From NCBI RefSeq assembly GCF_022539315.1, contig NC_066332.1:10954164-11018163 (forward strand): a stretch of 64,000 nucleotides of DNA, read 5' to 3'. Below, one piece after another: positions 23,526 through 32,420 of this stretch. The position numbers and the translations under genes are program-made. The notes under the pieces are model-generated. The model saw nothing but the letters and a program-made list of their open reading frames with translations, searched no databases and was not told the DNA's origin. Every line of letters starts with the position of its first letter. Positions within the stretch are counted from its first letter, which is position 1. This stretch comes from Serinus canaria. Lineage: Eukaryota; Chordata; Aves; Passeriformes; Fringillidae.

Positions 23526-26484
23526 AGGTGTTTGTGACCTGGGAAGTAAGGAAGAAGTGCAGTATGGGGCTTCCCAGCACTGATAACTCTGTCCAGTAAC
23601 TGGGAGGAGATATGCTCACCCAGAGGTATCAGGGACAGGAGACCATCAGTTGGGGCTGCTCCTTCCTTCTCCCTGCACTTGGGCCCAGCTGTGTGGGGGA
23701 GCTGACACCAACTCAACCCAAGAGCCCTGGAAAAGCCAGGATTCTTCCTCCTGGTCCATGCAGCGGGAGAACCACAGCACCAATGGCATTACCAGAAGGT
23801 GAGGACCTGGAGAAAGCCCTCCATGGCTGTGGGGCACCCAGGGGAAATGACAGGTGACAGAGCCTTTAGGTAGTGCTTGGAGACACGTGGTTGGTCTTGG
23901 CAACCAAGTGGGCAGCTTGGCCAAGTCAATGGTGTGATAAAACCATTTCTAGCAGGTTCCAAGAGCCCTCCCTGCTCCTGCAGCATACATGGGCTGGGGT
24001 TCAGCTCTCTGAGGATGTTACTTCTTCCCAGGGGATGCTTTGACTGTGTCTAGCCTGTTATTCTGTAAAAGGCTGAACCTGTGCAGAGGTTCTTGGCATC
24101 ATTCAGTGTGACACAGCAATTCATCAGGAGGTGGCAGGGCTTGAGAGGGTTCCCACTCTTCCCAAACTGCTTGGGAGAAGGATTCTCCTCCAGTCCAGAC
24201 TGGTGACCACAGTCCCTGACCAGGCAGTTGCCTCCTGGATTTTGCTGCTCTTTGGAAAGGCATTGAGGGTCCAGGGGGCATGAACAATCCAGGACACAGC
24301 TGCTATGGTGCATCTCCTACCCCCTCCCAGGGTGCCCCAGCCCTGGTGCTGTGAGTCTGAGTCCCAGCCCACGTTCTGCCTGGCTCCAGCCTGCCCCGTG
24401 CTTCTCTCCTTCTTCTCCAGATCATATTTATTTATTTATATGGTGAATGTAATAAAACTCCAGCAGGAAATGGAGGCGATTCCCTGCCATTCCCCACAAG
24501 CCAGCCCTGGGCCGGGCGAACAAGGAGGCGCATTGTGCAGTGTGGAGCCTCCTGCCAGCACTGAGCCTGTGGCTGAGGCTGAAGAAAGGACTGAGTGTGT
24601 ATGCGAGCACCGGGACCTGGTGCCAGCACCCGCCCTGGGATGGGGCATCCTGGGGAAGAAACTTCACTTTGCGGGGCAAGCAGGGCTGGGGGTGAAAGGG
24701 CTTCTGTGCTGGCTTGGGATGTTGTCTGGGAGCACCTCGGAGCTTGCTCCCAGCACAAGGAACCTCCTTGGCCCATCCTTGGGTTGCCAGGAAACAGAGG
24801 TGGGCACTGAAGATCACCTGGGGGAACACATGGTGGTCGCATAGCACAGCATGGGGGTATATGAGCAGCTCTTCCCGGGGCTGAGGCAGCTGGGAGGGAG
24901 CTCCAAACGTTCGCCTGCTTCTCTCAGGCAGCTGCTCCAATCTTCAGCCACTGCCACCAGTAGGGGTCAGAGTGAATGGCTGCTGCCAGGGCTCACCTGG
25001 CTCCTGTCCCCCTAGAAGGGGTCTGCAGGGGTAAATGAGGTGGCTGAGGGTGGGATGTGCCTCAATCCAGGTTCCCCATTGATGGGAGAGGTCCCATTGC
25101 TGGGGACAAGTGTCTCAGTGCTGCCAGGAGCTGAAAGCAGCCCCTTATGCTGCCACCACACTCACCAGATAAAATACTGTGGGTGAGGTAGAGACATTGT
25201 CTTTCTCATCCCTCGTTCTCCCAGCCATGTCTCTCCTGGGACACACCACTGTCCTCCTGCCCCATCTGCTGAATCCCACAGCTGCATGTGGTCCCTATCC
25301 CTCTGCTGGTCTCTCAGGTGCCCAGGGATCCTGGGGTTAAGGTCATGCCCTGAGCCGTGTGTCTCCTATCTGATTTGTGTCACTGCTGTGTGAATGGGCA
25401 TGTCATGACCCATGGATACTGGTGCCAGGTCTTGGGGGGGGTGTGGGGGAGAGGGTGGGCTGGCTGGCACCATGACCCACAAGTCCACAGCTGGGGACTT
25501 GTGATGGGGTGACAAGGCTGCAGAAAGCATCCCTGGTAATGTCACACATGTCAGCCTGCATTCCTGACTCCTGGCCAGAGTGTCCTTGCACCATGGGCTG
25601 GGTTGTAACCACAAATACCTGCAGAGCACCAGAGGCCAGGAGGTGACTGGGACACTGCCTGGGGACACTGTTTATGTTCCACCTGCTTGTTTGGGGACCA
25701 GACCCCAAAATCCCCATCTTTCTCCACTACTGCACCTACCCATGGCACAGAACCTGCCCAGGGGCACAGAGAACAGTTGTCCTATGGTGGGCACAGTCTG
25801 TTGCATGTGCGTGAGCATTGGCATCTGACAGGATTGTGCCTGGGGCAGGAGGAACTTGGGCTTGAGGATCAGTAGTGGTGATCCTGGTGTCCCCATGGAG
25901 GTGGTGGCTGGGGAGGGCTTGGCATAATCTGGCTGGGTGGGTGCCAGCCCAGAGCCCCATGGGTTGCTCCCAGAATGGATCCCTCCACCTGCTCACCAGC
26001 CCATCCGGCCTGGCACTGGCATCCTTTTGCAACTGAAGCCACTGGCCTTTTGCACAGCAATTCCTGTGAAATTCTTCAGGAAGGGAAAATTATCCCTCCC
26101 AGATCCCTGCAGGACTGTGCCATTTCCTGCCTCCTAGCTGGCAGGTAGGGCACAGAGTGCCCAGAACCCTGGCTCACATGGACATGGTCTGTCCTCGCGA
26201 GGTGGATTCCTCTCCCTGCCCCAGCCCCTGCCTGTCTCTACGAGCCAGACACTGGTGGGAACTGGGACCGCTGGGGATCTGGGGGCTTGTCAGGTCAGAG
26301 GCAAGGGCAGTGATGGCCTGGAGGCCCCTCCCCCACCCCCCCCTTGCAACAAGTCCTGCTGCCCTGGCCAAGGCTGGGCAGAGGAGCGCGCATAGTCCTG
26401 CCGCAGTTACACCACCCGCTTCCCAAATCCATTGCCCAGCTCCATCTTCTGATGCCCTGCCGTTATACACCCTCCCCTGCCCTA
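23526..26484. other. GC-rich intergenic sequence
   Basis: About 3 kb with no supported gene. One AT-rich patch near 24421-24470 (ATTTATTTATTTATATGG, then AATAAAA) stands out against the GC-rich background. Frames of 100-180 codons occur on both strands at once here, as expected where GC-rich composition depletes stop codons. Confidence 0.5.
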
Positions 26485-26830
26485 CTGCCCCCTCCCCTGC
26501 TCTGCTGACCCTTTCCCCAAGTCGATGACCTCCTCCTTGGATCAATCACCTCCTCCCTTCCCCACTCCCTTTTCTGCTCCATCACCCTCTCCCAGGCTCT
26601 GTTGTCCCCCTCTCCAGCTTCATCATCCCCTCCTCTACTCTACTGCTCCTTCCCCACCTTCATAACTCCCTTCCCTACTCCATCACTCACCGAGTTCCAT
26701 TTCCCCATCCTCTCTCCCCTCCCTCTCCCCACATCCATTACCTCCTGTCTTGCTCCATCACCCTTTCCCCAGCTCAACCATCCCTTCTCTTGCTCCACCC
26801 CACCACCTCCACTGCCCCATCACTGACTCG
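26485..26830. repeat. Long C/T-rich tract with degenerate periodicity
   Basis: About 345 bases dominated by C and T on the plus strand. Irregular repeats follow a CCCCTTCCCCTGCTCCATCA-like phrase roughly every 25-35 bases (TCCATCACC, CTCCATCAC, TTCATCATC, CCATTACC). It is a degenerate minisatellite and strong strand-asymmetric homopyrimidine tract. Confidence 0.75.
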
Positions 26831-26924
26831 CACCAGGGCTGTCCCCATCTCCGATGCCAAGAGGATCCCCCAAGCCCTCACTCCCCCCTGCCATGGCTGG
26901 ACAGAGGGGCACTGCTGCAGCCCC

Positions 26925-27480
26925 CTGTACCCGGCGGGGGCAGCCAGTGGATTTTTTCCGTTCATCCCCTCCCCTTCCGAGGCTCTCGCACAGGTTTCAG
27001 GCACTGTTGACGGTAAGAAAGGAAATGGGGCAAAGCTCTGCCAGGAACCACAGGCTCCCGGGCTGCGGCGATCCGTCCCGCTCGCCTGCCTGGCCGCTTC
27101 CTGGGCAGGATTCCTGAGCAGTTCTGAGAGCCCTTTCTTTCTGCTATTGATCTTGGATCTGCAGCGCAGGGACACTTCCAAGACCGTAAATCTCTGTGTT
27201 GCTCTACCTGGGGTTCTTGTTTTCACTGTGGGGCTCCCAGACCTGCTGGAGATCTCGGCTTCTGTGCGTGGCCGGGATGTCCCCATTCCGGCACTGCCCC
27301 CTCCCCGCCGTCCCTGCATTCCCCAGGCGTGCCAGCAGGCAGGGACAGGTCACTTCTCCATCCGGCACCGGCAGTGGGGCAGTGCAAGGGCAAGGCTCGG
27401 GGTGCTGGTGGTACCTCCTGATACCCCCTGCATACCTCTGGGTTGAGATGAAGCTCCGGGAAGGCCCTTGGGGCTCAGGC
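26925..27480. promoter_or_regulatory. CpG-rich segment about 3 kb upstream of FZD9
   Basis: CpG dinucleotides cluster here (13 counted in roughly the first 165 bases) compared with the CpG-poor flanks. A good plus-strand splice donor (ACG|GTAAGAAA, GT at 27013-27014) lies inside. Whether this is a promoter or first exon is not decidable from sequence. Confidence 0.35.
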
Positions 27481-27654
27481 AGGGCTTGGGCACCTCGTGG
27501 AGTACCTGGGGGATGGGAGGGGTGGGGGTGAGGGAGGGGCACCCCAAGGTGCAGGCCAGAGGTTAGGGGCAGCCACACCTCTACAAGGAGCCCCTTGACT
27601 CAAAAATCCCTGTGTTGCTCTTGGCCAGGCTGCAGTAACAGGAGCCAAGAGCAA

Positions 27655-27702
27655 CAGTTTTACATATTAAAGGAAAATTAAATTAAAATATATTTATTTG
27701 TG
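27655..27702. other. AT-rich island in GC-rich intergenic DNA
   Basis: A block from TTTTACATATTAAAGG to AAATATATTTATTTG of almost pure A/T sits within DNA otherwise rich in G and C. No promoter or gene can be assigned to it. Confidence 0.6.
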
Positions 27703-28379
27703 CCTCTGTTTCCCCTGCCCCCCTTAACCTTACATAGTCCAGGTGGAGGGCACCCGTAGGGGTGAACCAGGAAGGTGGGGCTAGGACCTCGGGTCTCATC
27801 CAGCCCCTGCCTGTGCCCACCACCCATCCAGGACCCTCACTGGGCAGCCAGGGCTGGGTCAGAGGCATTTCAGGTTTTCCAGGTGATGCTTCCCAGCTTT
27901 CCTTAGCAATCAGTTCCTTGAAGGGAATCCTCAGTGGCCACAGTTGTATTTGGGGTGTCCTGGAGTAGTAGCAGTGACTACCTTAGGTCCCTCACCTCAC
28001 AAAGGACACATGCCCTGGGTCTGGGGATTGGAGAGATGAGGACCCAGGGAAAAGTCCCAGCACACTGCAGGTGCCACCTCCATCCCTATCACTTTGCTGC
28101 TCAGCCATGCGTGACAATTTGTCCCCAGGACTGCACCACATCACAAACTACCCCCAAATAGCCATTTCTTAGAGTATGTGGCCCTTACACATGCCATGAA
28201 GCCCCCTGAAGTTGCTTTGTGTTGCTTGGTACACAGGACAGTGATTTCTGGAATCCCCCAGAGCTGGTGGCCAAGGTGACAAACATCCTAACATCGCAAA
28301 TAATCTCAAATATCCCCCAATAAACTTTTTCACAGGGCCCCAGAGCCCATTCTGTAGACACCCCATGTTAGAGGGAAAT

Positions 28380-28560
28380 TCCGGGGCGGCGCCTTATCTC
28401 ATGATCCATTACATGGCTGATAAGCAGCTCCCATGGAATTTCGCTATAGTGCTGGACCCAGGATGTTTGGATCCTGCGCAGTCGGTGTCAGTGATTAGGA
28501 GCCGCGCTGACAGGTTGTTATGCTGTTACTAAAGAAATCGCAGGGCTGTGAGAATGCCTA
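28380..28560. promoter_or_regulatory. FZD9: Candidate noncoding regulatory element upstream of FZD9
   Basis: This segment looks more complex and CpG-retaining than its neighbours. It holds a GATA site on the minus strand (CTTATCT at 28392), a second on the plus strand (TGATAAGC near 28419), and homeobox-like ATGATCCATTACATGG. It is about 1.8 kb upstream of the FZD9 start. The enhancer idea is inference; no alignment was available. Confidence 0.25.
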
Positions 28561-29272
28561 GGAATGGCTGGATGCCCGGACCCCCTGGCGCCAGCCAGGC
28601 ACTGGATGCCAGATGTCCCACAGGACACTCCAGGGACCCTGCTGGAATCACCCCAGGGTGAACAAGCTGCTCCAGAAGGGGTGCTGGAGATGGCACAGAG
28701 CAACCCGGGCTGACCTGGGATTGCTAGGTCAAAGTAGTGGGGGCTGTTGATCACACCTTGTGATGGTGGCCTGGCCAGCACAACCTGTCCTCAGGGGTGC
28801 TGCCACCCCCAGAGTGTAACACCTCCCCATGCCTTGGATGTAATTTGTCACCCTGTGAGTGGGACATTGGACTGCAGGGTCTGGCAGCCCCAGCTTGACC
28901 ACCCTGACTTATGTCGCCTCCCAGGAGCTGCCCTGGCCTTATAGTGACATTGCTGTCCCCTGCCCTGTGCCTGCCCTGAATTGTCCTTCAGCCGGGGACA
29001 TGGCTTTCCTGGCCTGTGCTATGGGCACTGGAGCTGAGCCATTTCCCGGAGTTTCCACTGTCCTACCACATGCTCAGCCCCAGGGGCATAGGCACCATGT
29101 GCCATGCGTTGTGAGTTCTCCAGTTCTCAGCAGCGGCACCAAAGTGGCGCTTTGTGTTCCCAAACTGAGGGAAGTCACCCTGCGGGGAGAGGATTCCTCC
29201 CCCAGGGACAACAAGCCCTGGGGTGTGCCCAAGTGTGCTCAGCCGCTCATGCACACCCTACTGGCACACGGC

Positions 29273-29289
29273 GGGGGGGGGGGGGGGGG
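29273..29289 (+). repeat. G17 mononucleotide run
   Basis: Seventeen consecutive G residues (GCG then G8 at 29273-29280 and G9 at 29281-29289). The length is likely polymorphic and error-prone in sequencing. It lies about 1 kb upstream of the FZD9 start codon. Confidence 0.9.
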
Positions 29290-29339
29290 CTGGCAGCACC
29301 TGCCACGTCTGGGCAGCCGTGAGGTCAAGTGTGATCCTG

Positions 29340-29955
29340 TGCCCAGGTGTATGTGTGCAAACATGTGCTAGTGCACGCCCCTATGGGTGTGCGGGGCCTG
29401 GCTGGCAGTGTGTGGATGTGCACCTGTGTCCATCTCTGAGTATATGTGCATGTGTATGTTAGTGTATGTGTATGCTTTTATGTGTGCATGTGTGTGTGCA
29501 TGTGTTAGCCTGTTTGTGCTTGTCTACATATGTGTGGGCATGTGCATGAGTGTATGTGTATGTACACATGGCTATGCACACGGTATGGGCACATGTGTCA
29601 ATGCATGTGTGCATGTGCACATTAGTGTGTAGCTATGTCTCTGTGTGTTAGTGAATGTTAATGTGTGCATGTGTGTGTGTTTTAGTGTGTGATAATGTGT
29701 GATAGTGTGTGTGCGTGTTTGTGGGCATGTGCAGGTTAGAGTGTGCACATGCGTGTATGTAGATGTGTGGAAGGGTGTGCATGTCCGTCAGTGTGTAGGT
29801 TACCTGTGTGCGTGTGTGCACAGGGACACGTGCTCATTAGTGTGTGCGAGAGCGCGCACGTGTGTATCTGTGTATCTATACCTGTATAAATGTTCTGTTT
29901 GTGCACGTGTGCGTGTGTGTGTGCGTGTGTGTGTCTGTAAGTGTGGTGTGTGCGT
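29340..29955. repeat. Degenerate GT-rich (TGTG/TGCA) tract
   Basis: About 600 bases of alternating purine-pyrimidine sequence built from GTGTGTG, GTGCATGTG and TGTATGTG units, with no fixed period. It ends where the FZD9 CpG island begins. Long Cys/Val-rich frames across it are artefacts of the repeat. Confidence 0.9.
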
Positions 29956-30620
29956 CTCCCCCGCCCGCGTGTCCCCGCCGCCGGGGACCTCCAGCACTGT
30001 TCACGGACCTCGCTGCCGGTTCGCGGCGTGGGTCCCGCCCCCCGTCCCCCACCCCTCCTCGTCCCGTCCAGCCCCCTCCCAGACACGCCCGGCGGGGCGG
30101 GGAGGGGCGGGAGCGCTCGGCGGGAGCTGCCGGTGTCGGCGGGAGCGGGGCGGCGCGGGGCGCTCGGCGGGGCCGCCGCCGCATGGCGCGGGCCGGGGCC
30201 GGGGCCGGAGGCTGCCCCGGCGCGGCGCCTCCAGCACCGCAGCGATCGGCCCCGTGGCGGCGGGGGCAGCGTGGCCGGGCGATGGCGGAGCTGTAGCAGC
30301 CGCGGGGCCGGTGCGGGCGGCGGGCGATGGCGGCGGCACGGCTGCGGGTGGCCCTGTGGGTGCTGTGGCATTTTGGAGTGGGCGGTCGCGGGTTGGAGCT
30401 GGCGGGACTGGAGGGCCCGCGGGGGCGCGCGGCGCGGTGCCAGCCTGTGGACATCCCGATGTGCCGGGGGATCGGGTACAACCTGACCCGCATGCCCAAC
30501 CTGCTGGGGCACGAGAGCCAGCGTGAGGCCGCCCTGAAGCTGCACGAGTTCGCGCCGCTGGTGGAGTACGGCTGCCACGTTCACCTACGCTTCTTCCTCT
30601 GCTCCCTCTACGCACCTATG
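29950..30620 (+). promoter_or_regulatory. FZD9: FZD9 CpG-island promoter and 5' leader
   Basis: Abrupt switch to very high GC with dense CpG (for example GGCGGGGCGGGGAGGGGCGG near 30090) and no TATA box. GC-box (SP1-type) motifs lie 200-270 bases upstream of the FZD9 ATG. The transcription start is not determinable, but a TATA-less CpG promoter fits a developmental Wnt receptor gene. Confidence 0.75.
30183..30296 (+). other. Upstream ORF(s) in the FZD9 leader
   Basis: An ATG at 30183 opens a 37-codon frame ending at TAG 30294-30296. A nearer ATG at 30282 reads M-A-E-L then the same TAG. Both are in the same frame as the FZD9 ATG at 30327 and end 30 bases before it. This stop also shows that FZD9 cannot start further upstream in this frame. 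Use depends on the transcription start site, which is unknown. Confidence 0.55.
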
Positions 30621-32081
30621 TGCACCGATCAGGTGAGCGCCAGCATCCCTGCCTGCCGCCCTATGTGTGAGCAAGCCCGCCACAAGTGCGTCCCCATCAT
30701 GGAACAGTTCAATTTCGGCTGGCCTGAGTCACTTGACTGTGGCAGGTTGCCCACCAAGAACGACCCCAATGCCCTCTGCATGGAGGCCCCTGAAAATGCC
30801 TCAGCTGCTGAACCACACAAGGGACAGGGTATGCTGCCCGTGGCCCCCCGGCCTTGGCCACCTGGCACTGCTGCCGAGGGACGGGGACCCAATGGGCTGG
30901 GGGCTTGCAACAATCCTGAGAAGTTCCAGTACGTGGAGAAAAGCCTCTCGTGCGCACCCAGGTGCTCCCCCGGGGTGGACGTGTACTGGTCCCGGGAGGA
31001 CAAGGACTTTGCCTTCATCTGGATGGCTGTCTGGTCCACCCTCTGCTTTGTCTCCACTGCCTTCACTGTCCTTACTTTTCTGCTCGACCCCCACCGCTTC
31101 CAGTATCCTGAGAGGCCCATAATTTTCCTCTCCATGTGCTACAATGTCTACTCTGTGGCCTTCATCATCCGCTCTGTGGCTGGGGCTGAGAACATTGCCT
31201 GTGACCGCGAGAATGGTGATCTCTACATCATACAGGAGGGGCTGGAGAGCACAGGCTGCACCATTGTCTTCCTCATCCTCTACTATTTCGGCATGGCTAG
31301 CTCTCTCTGGTGGGTTGTCCTCACCCTCACCTGGTTCCTGGCTGCTGGGAAGAAGTGGGGACATGAGGCCATCGAGGCCCACAGCAGCTACTTCCACATG
31401 GCCGCTTGGGGCATCCCAGCCATGAAGACCATTGTCATCCTCACCATGCGGAAGGTGGCAGGGGATGAGCTCACGGGGCTGTGCTATGTGGGGAGCATGG
31501 ACGTCAGTGCCCTGACTGGCTTTGTCCTCATCCCCCTCTCCTGCTACCTGGTCATCGGCACCTCCTTCATCCTCACTGGCTTTGTTGCCCTCTTCCACAT
31601 CCGGAAGATCATGAAGACGGGTGGCACCAACACAGAGAAGCTGGAGAAGCTGATGGTGAAGATTGGGGTCTTCTCCATCCTCTACACTGTTCCAGCCACC
31701 TGTGTCATTGTCTGCTACTTCTACGAGCGGCTGAATGTGGATTACTGGATGCTGCGGGCACTGGAGCATGGCTGCCTACACCTGCCTGGCCGCCGTGCCG
31801 CCGACTGCTCCCTTGAGGCCTCGGTGCCCACTGTGGCTGTCTTCATGCTAAAGATTTTCATGTCACTGGTGGTGGGCATCACCAGCGGAGTGTGGGTGTG
31901 GAGCTCTAAAACGCTACAGACCTGGCAGAGCCTGTGCAACAGGCGGCTGGGCATGAGGACGCGGAGCAAGCCCTGCAGTGGGGTCAGCTGTGGCGGGGGA
32001 CACTGCCACTACAAAGCCCCCACAGTCATGCTGCACATGACCAAGACGGACCCATACCTGGACAACCCAACTCACGTCTAG
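30327..32081 (+). CDS. FZD9: Frizzled-9, seven-pass Wnt receptor (complete, single exon)
   Basis: Complete 584-residue Frizzled with no introns, as in mammalian FZD9. A hydrophobic signal peptide spans about residues 1-22. The cysteine-rich Wnt-binding domain (about 34-155) has its ten cysteines (38, 46, 83, 92, 99, 110, 114, 121, 138, 151) and N-glycosylation sites at N52 and N157. It contains [27 protein letters not shown] and [10 protein letters not shown]. Seven membrane segments lie near 228-252, 264-284, 311-338, 355-374, 396-423, 444-467 and 500-525. The Dishevelled-binding KTxxxW motif is K528-T529-W533, and the tail ends T-H-V, a class I PDZ ligand. Linker [20 protein letters not shown] and tail [18 protein letters not shown] identify FZD9 over FZD10. 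The start has a G at -3 and +4, and an in-frame TAG at 30294 excludes upstream starts. It acts at the plasma membrane in Wnt signalling. Confidence 0.97.
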   Translation: MAAARLRVALWVLWHFGVGGRGLELAGLEGPRGRAARCQPVDIPMCRGIGYNLTRMPNLLGHESQREAALKLHEFAPLVEYGCHVHLRFFLCSLYAPMCTDQVSASIPACRPMCEQARHKCVPIMEQFNFGWPESLDCGRLPTKNDPNALCMEAPENASAAEPHKGQGMLPVAPRPWPPGTAAEGRGPNGLGACNNPEKFQYVEKSLSCAPRCSPGVDVYWSREDKDFAFIWMAVWSTLCFVSTAFTVLTFLLDPHRFQYPERPIIFLSMCYNVYSVAFIIRSVAGAENIACDRENGDLYIIQEGLESTGCTIVFLILYYFGMASSLWWVVLTLTWFLAAGKKWGHEAIEAHSSYFHMAAWGIPAMKTIVILTMRKVAGDELTGLCYVGSMDVSALTGFVLIPLSCYLVIGTSFILTGFVALFHIRKIMKTGGTNTEKLEKLMVKIGVFSILYTVPATCVIVCYFYERLNVDYWMLRALEHGCLHLPGRRAADCSLEASVPTVAVFMLKIFMSLVVGITSGVWVWSSKTLQTWQSLCNRRLGMRTRSKPCSGVSCGGGHCHYKAPTVMLHMTKTDPYLDNPTHV

Positions 32082-32420
32082 AGGTGGGGGCTGCCCCCCA
32101 CACTGGAAGAAGTGGCTTCGTGGGTAAGGGGCAAAGGCTGTGTGGCAGCAGGAGGGACACTCCCAGGTTTAGGGGGGTGAGGGTGCAGGATCCCCCAGCA
32201 CCACTCACCAACAAGTAGCCGCTTTTTCCTAGAGGATGTTTTGTTGTTGCTGTTGCCAAATCCAGTGACTCTTCTAATGCTTTCTTTGGGGGATGGTGGG
32301 GAAGGAACAGGGAGAGGAATAATCCATCCATGTTTATTTAATTCTGTAATTTATTTTAATTTTTTTTGATCATTAGCTGAGAGGAATGGAAAAAACAATA
32401 AACCCTGGATGTGTTATTTG
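32082..32420 (+). other. FZD9: FZD9 3' UTR
   Basis: Starts after TAG at 32079-32081. An AU-rich stretch (TGTTTATTTAATTC, then ATTTATTTTAATTT at about 32331-32368) holds ATTTA motifs that in other mRNAs favour rapid turnover. The poly(A) signal AATAAA is at 32397-32402, so the UTR is short, about 335 bases. Confidence 0.75.
32397..32402 (+). terminator. FZD9: FZD9 poly(A) signal AATAAA
   Basis: Canonical AATAAA about 315 bases after the FZD9 stop, followed by GTGTTATTTG- and TGCTGTTTG-type GU-rich sequence as expected of a downstream element. Confidence 0.8.

Noticed and set aside
26774..27446. Overlapping 181- and 218-codon frames on opposite strands
   Set aside because: They cover the pyrimidine tract and the CpG-rich segment, where stop codons are rare. 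Simultaneous openness on both strands argues for composition, not coding.
29387..29880. Cys/Val/His-rich frames such as VCVCTHGYAHG
   Set aside because: Direct translation of the GT-rich repeat. Not a cysteine-rich protein gene.
29699..30615. Frames of 200-280 codons on both strands around the FZD9 leader
   Set aside because: Shadows of the CpG island and repeat tract. The real start is the ATG at 30327, bounded by the in-frame TAG at 30294.
30801..31769. 322-codon antisense frame within FZD9
   Set aside because: Complementary-strand shadow of the FZD9 coding sequence with no independent support.
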